A DNA stretch of 64,000 bases. Source: Henckelia pumila. Lineage: Eukaryota > Streptophyta > Magnoliopsida > Lamiales > Gesneriaceae. The stretch is from positions 164,946,130-165,010,129 of the forward strand of contig NC_133122.1 in the NCBI RefSeq assembly GCF_033568475.1, written 5' to 3'. This document shows, piece after piece, positions 58,735 to 64,000 of the stretch. The first letter of the stretch is position 1. Each line of letters begins with the position of its first letter. A program made the position numbers and the translations under genes. The notes under the pieces were generated by a model. That model saw nothing but the letters and a program-made list of their open reading frames with translations, searched no databases and was not told where the DNA came from.

Positions 58735-59418
58735 CAGATAGTGTTTTTCTCTGATACTGCTTCTATAAGATTAATCATCATTTCATCATTAGTTAAAGAT
58801 TTTTGGACCATTTTGGTTTTACCTTTCTGATATAACAAAGGTTCGGTACCAAATGAGAGTGGTAACCTTCCTCTTGTATTTCCTTTTCTAGAACCCGAAG
58901 TGTGTTCTAGATTTATAATTTTATTTTGAAGATCCTTTAGGTTTCCAAGAATTTCTTCTTGTTTCTTAAGGATTTCTTCAATTTGCCAGGGTATTTCATA
59001 CAACTGATTGCTGTAATATTGTACCGTCTTTTGAATTTCTCTAAGATCTCCGGAGAGTTTAGAGGAATCTGGGGTAATCTCTAAAAATTGAGAGTTAGAA
59101 ATCATTTTTTTTATCTCTTTAAAATTAAGAGCATTAATCACAACCTGTTGTAAGTAATCTATTGTGAATAGGGTAAGTTAGATCCTACCTATACAGGCAC
59201 TGCCTTGAGGTAGATCTAACGGTGGACATTTATTAATAAATGTGAGATTCATTGTTTTTTTAGTGGACCCCACGTGTATTGATAAATGAGGATCATTAGA
59301 TCTATCATGGGGTAATGCCTGTATAGGTAGGTTGAAATGAACCTGTGAATAGATTAACTTGTTTATAAGATTTGATATGAATAAAATCCTCTTGATTCAA
59401 ACCTTCGTTTGAAGTCAT
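58734..59418 (-). pseudogene. Viral ORF1, split by a MITE
   Basis: ATG at 59418 lies 14 bases after the leader stem. The frame runs 168 codons to the TGA at 58734-58736 if the MITE at 59172-59343 and one 9-base duplication are left out; with the MITE it is broken after about 25 codons. The product is rich in K, E, Q and N with a coiled-coil-like middle (about 59010-58920). The stop overlaps the next start (TGATG), a coupling common in caulimovirids. Role unknown; it occupies the place of the small ORF1 of other genera. Confidence 0.65.
59172..59343. mobile_element. MULE-type MITE inside viral ORF1
   Basis: 172 bases flanked by perfect TGTGAATAG duplications (59163-59171 and 59344-59352). Inverted ends share CCTACCTATACAGGCA. 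The 9-base duplication points to a Mutator-like element. It inserted after the virus sequence was in the genome. Confidence 0.85.
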
Positions 59419-59432
59419 CTTTTTAAAAAAAA

Positions 59433-59486
59433 TCTTCTCCTCAACAAAGAAAGCATGAATTAACGAATAATATTATGTCTGAATAA
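59433..59486 (-). promoter_or_regulatory. 3' arm of pregenomic-RNA leader stem
   Basis: Complement of 52135-52186 in matching order: 21 perfect pairs (59466-59486), 5 pairs (59445-59449) and 10 pairs (59433-59442). It ends 14 bases before the ORF1 ATG. Confidence 0.75.
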
Positions 59487-59490
59487 TTAA

Positions 59491-59508
59491 CCTAAGGCTT
59501 TGATACCA
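59491..59508 (-). promoter_or_regulatory. Pararetroviral primer-binding site (tRNA-iMet)
   Basis: Minus strand TGGTATCAAAGCCTTAGG. The first 13 bases match the tRNA-iMet complement with one change. It lies 4 bases on the loop side of the 21-base inner stem arm. Confidence 0.8.
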
Positions 59509-59690
59509 TTTTTACGGATAATTCTTAGTACCATGAATAAGCACAAAATCTTCAGATTTTAGCATAAAGTCTTTAGATTTTAAGCATAAAAAAGCATAAA
59601 TCCAGTACAAGAATTAAACAATTAAATATTCAAGTTTTGTGATCCTAGAAAGCTATTTCAAAGAATCTTATGGGTAGGGAGCTAGGGCAA

Positions 59691-60789
59691 AGTCAAATTT
59701 GGGTTTGGGGATTTATCACCACTTTGCTCTTTTAACAATTTGTGCTGATAAATTTATAAATAGTAACTTTTTTCTTGAATAATGAATGCTAAATAAACTG
59801 TGAGTTGATTTGGTGTTAAATAAAATGAATCTTTTATAGTATTGATTATTTTTCTTACTATTTATTGGGTTAATATTTTGGAACAAAATTCATAAAACTT
59901 TGATAAAAGGTTAACTCATAAGGCACATGCATAATATGTATAAAATATTGAATTAAGAATGATAATTTTATAATAATATCGATAATTAATGCATGTAATC
60001 TGCCATAACTACAGCCTTCCCATCCGCCTAGAAATTAATGAGATTCTCGGATTATTTCCATTCATCAAACATTACCTAATCTAGGTTAATTTCTTTTAAT
60101 GAGTAGAAAACAATTTTACCTTTAACTCAGATACAAATAATAATCTATAATTAATTTAAAAATTATTTGAACATCGTTAAATATTAATTTTAAACAAAAC
60201 CAAAAAAATTAAAAAAAATAATCAAATCAAATCTAGGTCCGTTAGACTGGGGTAGTAAAAAATGTCGGGCGATTTTAATATTTTTGTGTAATCGAGGAAC
60301 CTGTAGAATTTCAAGATCTGAGTCAACGTTTCTCTGGCGTGGACCTCCCGTTGCTCCGCTCCAACAAGAAGTCAGCTTCTTATATATTTAATTAATAGTA
60401 TTTAATTTCAACATTATTAGTTATTACTGTACTTTTTGAAAAAATAATTAAAACACACTTTTTTTTATTAAAAAAAACACACACGGTACAAAAAAACAAC
60501 ACATCCACTTCAAAAATCATGATAAATTTTGAAGAGATGTTAAGGTTTATATACGGCACACATATGATATTAACAATGTGTGACACTAATCAGAACTAAA
60601 TCACTATAAAAGCTATCACCTAACCACACCACTTCAATAAACATTTCAATTAAAACACTCTTAGGTCTGACATTTTTGTTTTTTCAAAAAAAGGAAACTG
60701 ACAATAATTGTAATGTCCATTCATTTAATAATAATAAAATTTTGAGCCGCGTGGTTAATATAAGGGAATCCAATATATGAGAGTATAGG
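59691..60789. other. AT-rich intergenic region
   Basis: No gene or known repeat recognised. A short GC-richer patch (about 60300-60375) has no coding signal I can support. Confidence 0.5.
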
Positions 60790-61651
60790 TAGGGATAAGA
60801 AAAAATATCGAATTTTTGGTATACGTATCGAAGAAATATTGAATTTATCAAATTTTTGGTAAACCAAAGATTTCTGTACGGTAACGTACGGTATGAAATT
60901 TAAAAATTTTGGTATATATCGGTATATCGAAATAATATAAAAATATATAATATTTATAATCAATAAATTTTTAAATTTTTAAAAATATAAGGTTTTTTTG
61001 GGTATAAAATAATATATACCGATAACGTACCGAAATTTCGGTATACCGTAAAATTTCAGTATGATCGGTATGCTATTTATATATATCGAAAATTACCGAA
61101 CCGAGAGTTTCGATACGATATCGGTGATGTAGCAAAAAATTGATATTTCCCGATTGGAGAGAATCTGGATAATTGGTGGAGATCTGGATAGCCGGATTAA
61201 TACTCGAACTGTTCCAAAGTCCAAACTTCGTGGGTTGTTACATGCATAACAAAGCAAAGTGAGTGGCGCCGGGGGTTGCCCGGCGAAGACACTCCGACGC
61301 TCAAGTTAGTATTTTCCCAACAAAAGTTTTAGAGAAATAGAGCATGTGACTATAGAGTGCGTACCTTAATAATGGGAGAACTTGAGCTATTTATAGATAG
61401 TCAGAGAGTTTCATGGGTTTGAGCCTCTTATGGGCTTTTAGGTATTTATGGGCCTTGATAAAATATCCAAATAAATATCGAAGTAATATGGGACCCATAT
61501 TGATTGAGTCATTGGGTTTGGACCCGGGAGAAAGTCAAATTGGATAATAACCCATCAATCGGTATAATATTTTCTTATACTGTAATTTTCGGTACGGTAT
61601 GCGGTATACAATTTTTGGTACGGTACGGTATGGTACGGTATACCACCCCTA
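60790..61651. mobile_element. hAT-type MITE, interrupted by a solo LTR
   Basis: Ends TAGGGATAAG and CCACCCCTA are inverted. The flanks are perfect 8-base duplications AGTATAGG (60782-60789 and 61652-61659), as for hAT elements. The body is rich in GGTATACC/CGGTA words and resembles 63534-63829. It is split at 61124 by a 433-base insertion. Confidence 0.85.
61125..61557 (-). mobile_element. Solo LTR inside the hAT MITE
   Basis: Begins TGATG and ends CATCA, with perfect 5-base duplications ATCGG (61120-61124 and 61558-61562). On the minus strand it has CTATAAATAG (about 61390-61400), so transcription direction is minus. No internal domain remains, the signature of LTR-LTR recombination. A diverged relative lies at 51186-51590. 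Confidence 0.85.
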
Positions 61652-61659
61652 AGTATAGG

Positions 61660-62609
61660 ATCTTACAAATGTTTAACATGACGTAATAGTTGGTTGTATG
61701 ATCAATAACCAAGAGTTCGATTATTTTTATTAACATTTCATCAAACGAGTTTGTTGTATAGGGATATTTGATTAGGAAAAATGTTAAACCTACTTACATT
61801 GTCTCTCATTAAATACAAAACTAACCATGATAAGAAATAAATAGCTCGTTGATCAAAAAAAAAAATTATTAATAAGAAAATATGTAAATCAAAGTGTACA
61901 CAAGGTGAAGTACATCTAGCATTACTCATCTAATTAGTATGATCTGCATATCTGAGCTCGAAAGTTTAGTTAATGCAAACCGAAAAATAACAACCGTGAA
62001 ATTCAATCCACATCGAAAAGTAACAAAACCATGGATTACATCGTTATAAATAGAGAATAGAAATACAAGGGAATCAAAGGGAACAAATAAATTTTATTGA
62101 AAACTTTTCGATTAATACTAAGAAGGTAATTTTGTTTTGGATGATAGTCATAGAATAGAATTACGTATTCGTCCATCCGTGTTTTTGTGTGGTTAATCTC
62201 AATCACGGTCAAACACACACAAAAGTTGAATTCTCATTTAAGACAATTAGAAAAGACAATATAAATTCATTATTAATTCTTCTGTTTGACATCAAAATCT
62301 TAAGTTTAAAAATAATGCTTCAAAATCGAAACCCAACTTTAGTAATCATCTCCTTCAACAAAAAAAAAAAAAAAGCTAATATAATAATTAAAAAGAAAAG
62401 CCAAATATAAATTTTTCAAAAAAAGTAATAAAATGGAAAGAGGATTGTGCAATAAAATAATAACCATAAAAGAATAGTGTGTGAAAGGGATGAAACAAAA
62501 AAAAAAAAAAAAAATCAAAGTGGCAATAAATACGGGGGTAGAAAATTTTGCCCACACTTATAGGAATCCTATTTATTATGACGACCTCCCTTCAAATTTT
62601 CGTCTAATC
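61660..62609. other. AT-rich intergenic region and upstream region of the AIR12-like gene
   Basis: No other gene seen; A runs at about 62360-62374 and 62498-62514. Confidence 0.5.
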
Positions 62610-62616
62610 TATAAAT
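62610..62616 (+). promoter_or_regulatory. TATA box of the AIR12-like gene
   Basis: TATAAAT 41 bases before the ATG at 62651, implying a very short leader. Confidence 0.6.
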
Positions 62617-62650
62617 GCCAACACCCACACACCCCCTCTTCCACAAAGCA

Positions 62651-63355
62651 ATGGCCGTTTCTTCCATTATTCTCATCGCCGCCGTGGCTTCTCTCCTCTC
62701 ACCGGCGGCCGCCCTCACCTGCACGTCGCAGACATTCCCTCACAACGTCGCTTTCGCAAACTGTACGGACCTCCCCACCCTGAAGGCCTACCTCCACTGG
62801 ACCTACGACCCAGCGGCGAAGCCCAATCCCACCCTCTCCGTCGCATTCATCGCGACGCCCGCCAGTCCAGATGGATGGGTGGCTTGGGCTCTGAATCCGA
62901 CGGCCCCTGCCATGATCGGATCTCAGGCTCTGGTCGCTTTCAAGCAGCCAAACGGATCCGCCGTCGTGAAAACGTACAATATATCGGCCTACGGCCCAAT
63001 TTCGGAGTCGAAGATATCCTACGAGGTTCTGGAAAAGAGCACAGAGTATTCGAATGGGGTGTTCACGATATTCGCGAAGCTAGTGGTTCCGTTGGCAGAG
63101 GAGGTTAATCAGGTGTGGCAGGTGGGTGCTTCCGTGAAGGATGGGGTGCCTCAGAAGCATTCGTTTTCGGTGGATAATCTGGCCTCCAAAGGTAAATTAC
63201 AATTGATCCGTCGAAGTGCGCCGGCTCCGGCGCCGGAGCCCACCAGTGCCGCCGCTCCCCAGCCTCAGAACGGGACCAGTGGCGCAGGAAGTTCAAGGGG
63301 GGTGATGTTTGGAGGAGTTTTTGGGTTGGTTGGGGCTTCCATCTTCATGCTTTAA
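62651..63355 (+). CDS. AIR12: AIR12-like GPI-anchored DOMON protein
   Basis: An intronless 234-residue frame. Residues 1-21 are a signal peptide (hydrophobic, ending SPAAA before LTC). The mature start LTCTSQTFPHNVAFANCTDLP and the DOMON core with GWVAWALNPTAPAMIGSQAL match the AIR12 family (auxin-induced in root cultures 12), single-heme cytochrome b proteins on the outer face of the plasma membrane. M88 and H170 (in PQKHSFSVDN) are the candidate axial heme ligands. N-glycosylation sequons are at N37 and N110. A proline/alanine-rich linker (about 189-210), then a small-residue stretch and a hydrophobic tail (GVMFGGVFGLVGASIFML), fits a GPI signal. An ATG at 62615 is in the same frame but would precede the signal peptide with polar residues and sits on the TATA box, so 62651 is preferred. 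The gene is much richer in GC than its flanks. Confidence 0.9.
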   Translation: MAVSSIILIAAVASLLSPAAALTCTSQTFPHNVAFANCTDLPTLKAYLHWTYDPAAKPNPTLSVAFIATPASPDGWVAWALNPTAPAMIGSQALVAFKQPNGSAVVKTYNISAYGPISESKISYEVLEKSTEYSNGVFTIFAKLVVPLAEEVNQVWQVGASVKDGVPQKHSFSVDNLASKGKLQLIRRSAPAPAPEPTSAAAPQPQNGTSGAGSSRGVMFGGVFGLVGASIFML

Positions 63356-63533
63356 TTTTAAAATTAGAGCGGCTTCTTTGCTTTTACATTATATATTATA
63401 TATATATGTTGGATTTGGAATATGACTATTGTATTATTTTTACAATGTATTATTGAATACATCTTTATGTGTTAATGTGCTGCAGTTTTCATCCTCCTTT
63501 TTTAATGGATTCAACAATCTCGGCTGATGGGAC

Positions 63534-63829
63534 TAGGGGCGGGGAAATTTTTTTTTTTTTTTTTGGTACGGTAACAATTTGAAATTTGAAATTTTTAATA
63601 TATTTTAAAATATTGAAACAATATAAAAAATTTAAAAATATATAATATTTATAAACAATAAATTTTAAAATATATAAAGTTTTTTTTTAAAACTGTATAT
63701 ACTCACACCATATCGAAATTTTGGTATATCGAGAGTTTCGACATGGTATCAGTATAATATTTTTTTATACCGTAATTTTCGCCACGATATTAAATTTTCA
63801 ATACGATATGATACGGTGTACCACCTTTA
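63534..63829. mobile_element. hAT-type MITE, second copy
   Basis: Ends TAGGGGCGGGG and CCACCTTTA, body similar to 60790-61651 without the LTR. Flanks GATGGGAC and GATGATAC match at 6 of 8 bases, consistent with a decayed hAT duplication. It lies about 180 bases 3' of the AIR12-like stop. Confidence 0.7.
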
Positions 63830-64000
63830 GATGATACCCTATGGCAAGGAACATATATATACATATATATCTTTTATCTATTCTTGGTTAAATATATTTG
63901 AGGGGGTGACATATTTTTTTTGAAAAAAATAGTTGACCAAATTCATTTTCTCAATTTATCCTATTCTCGATTTCTCCTAGATTTCACATTAGTATTTTCA

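Larger units (their letters stand above)
52135..59690 (-). mobile_element. Endogenous pararetrovirus (Caulimoviridae-like), near full length
   Basis: The minus strand shows, in order: leader and primer site (59491-59508), ORF1 (59418-58734), capsid region with a zinc-knuckle relic (58734-57335), movement protein (57411-56527), protease-RT-RNase H (about 56500-53840), a last ORF (about 53830-52521), and a promoter with TATA (52330-52337) plus leader. No LTRs, no integrase. The circular map appears opened inside the leader, so both leader halves lie at opposite ends. Capsid before movement protein, with a small ORF1 and a separate last ORF, recalls solendo-/cavemovirus organisation; assignment needs an RT tree. 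Several stops, frameshifts, an altered RT site and a MITE show it is defective. The right boundary (about 59690) is approximate. Confidence 0.85.

Noticed and set aside
62615..62651. Upstream in-frame ATG of the AIR12-like gene
   Set aside because: It coincides with the TATA box and would place polar residues before the signal peptide.
1..64000. tRNA, rRNA, CRISPR or bacterial operon signals
   Set aside because: None could be supported; TGGTATCAGAGC words are retroelement primer sites, not tRNA genes.

Overview
The window is nuclear DNA from a flowering plant. The evidence is nested Ty1/copia and Ty3 LTR retrotransposons primed by initiator tRNA-Met, plant-type MITEs, spliced genes with GT-AG introns, and an endogenous plant pararetrovirus. 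The env-position ORFs of the two copia elements resemble retroelement proteins I associate with Lamiales (asterids). That taxonomic hint is recall, not proof.

Positions 1-39700 form one nested retrotransposon block. The host is E2, a Sirevirus-like Ty1/copia element (visible 7006-39700; the rest of its 5' LTR lies upstream of the window). E1, a Ty3 chromovirus-like element, sits in E2's 5' LTR and ends at 7005. E3, a second Sirevirus-like copia element (8748-28722), sits in E2's gag. E4, a young Ty3 element (18542-25836), sits in E3's 3' ORF. E5, a TG...CA insertion (35395-39364), sits in E2's 3' LTR and carries a TRIM (E6, 36081-36905). Target-site duplications or restored reading frames support the E2/E3, E3/E4 and E2/E5 junctions. 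None of the gag-pol sets is intact. E2 and E3 both carry an extra ORF between RNase H and the 3' LTR with a TATA box just upstream, and E3 also has antisense ORFs with their own TATA boxes.

Positions 39701-52100 are a gene-bearing, AT-rich stretch. A MULE-type MITE (39790-39992) precedes a six-exon gene for a 127-residue membrane protein (40407-43201, +). An eight-exon asparaginyl-tRNA synthetase-like gene lies on the minus strand (46766-49701). Its frame is open throughout, but canonical motif 2 and 3 residues are replaced. Four Tourist-like MITEs surround it.

Positions about 52135-59690 hold a near-complete endogenous caulimovirid-like genome on the minus strand: primer site, leader, small ORF1, capsid region, movement protein, protease-RT-RNase H, a last ORF and a promoter. 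It is broken by stops, frameshifts and a MITE. Its pregenomic-RNA leader still shows a shunt-like design: a three-codon sORF, then a long stem, then ORF1.

Positions 59690-64000 hold two hAT-type MITEs (one carrying a solo LTR) and an intronless AIR12-like gene for a GPI-anchored DOMON cytochrome (62651-63355, +).
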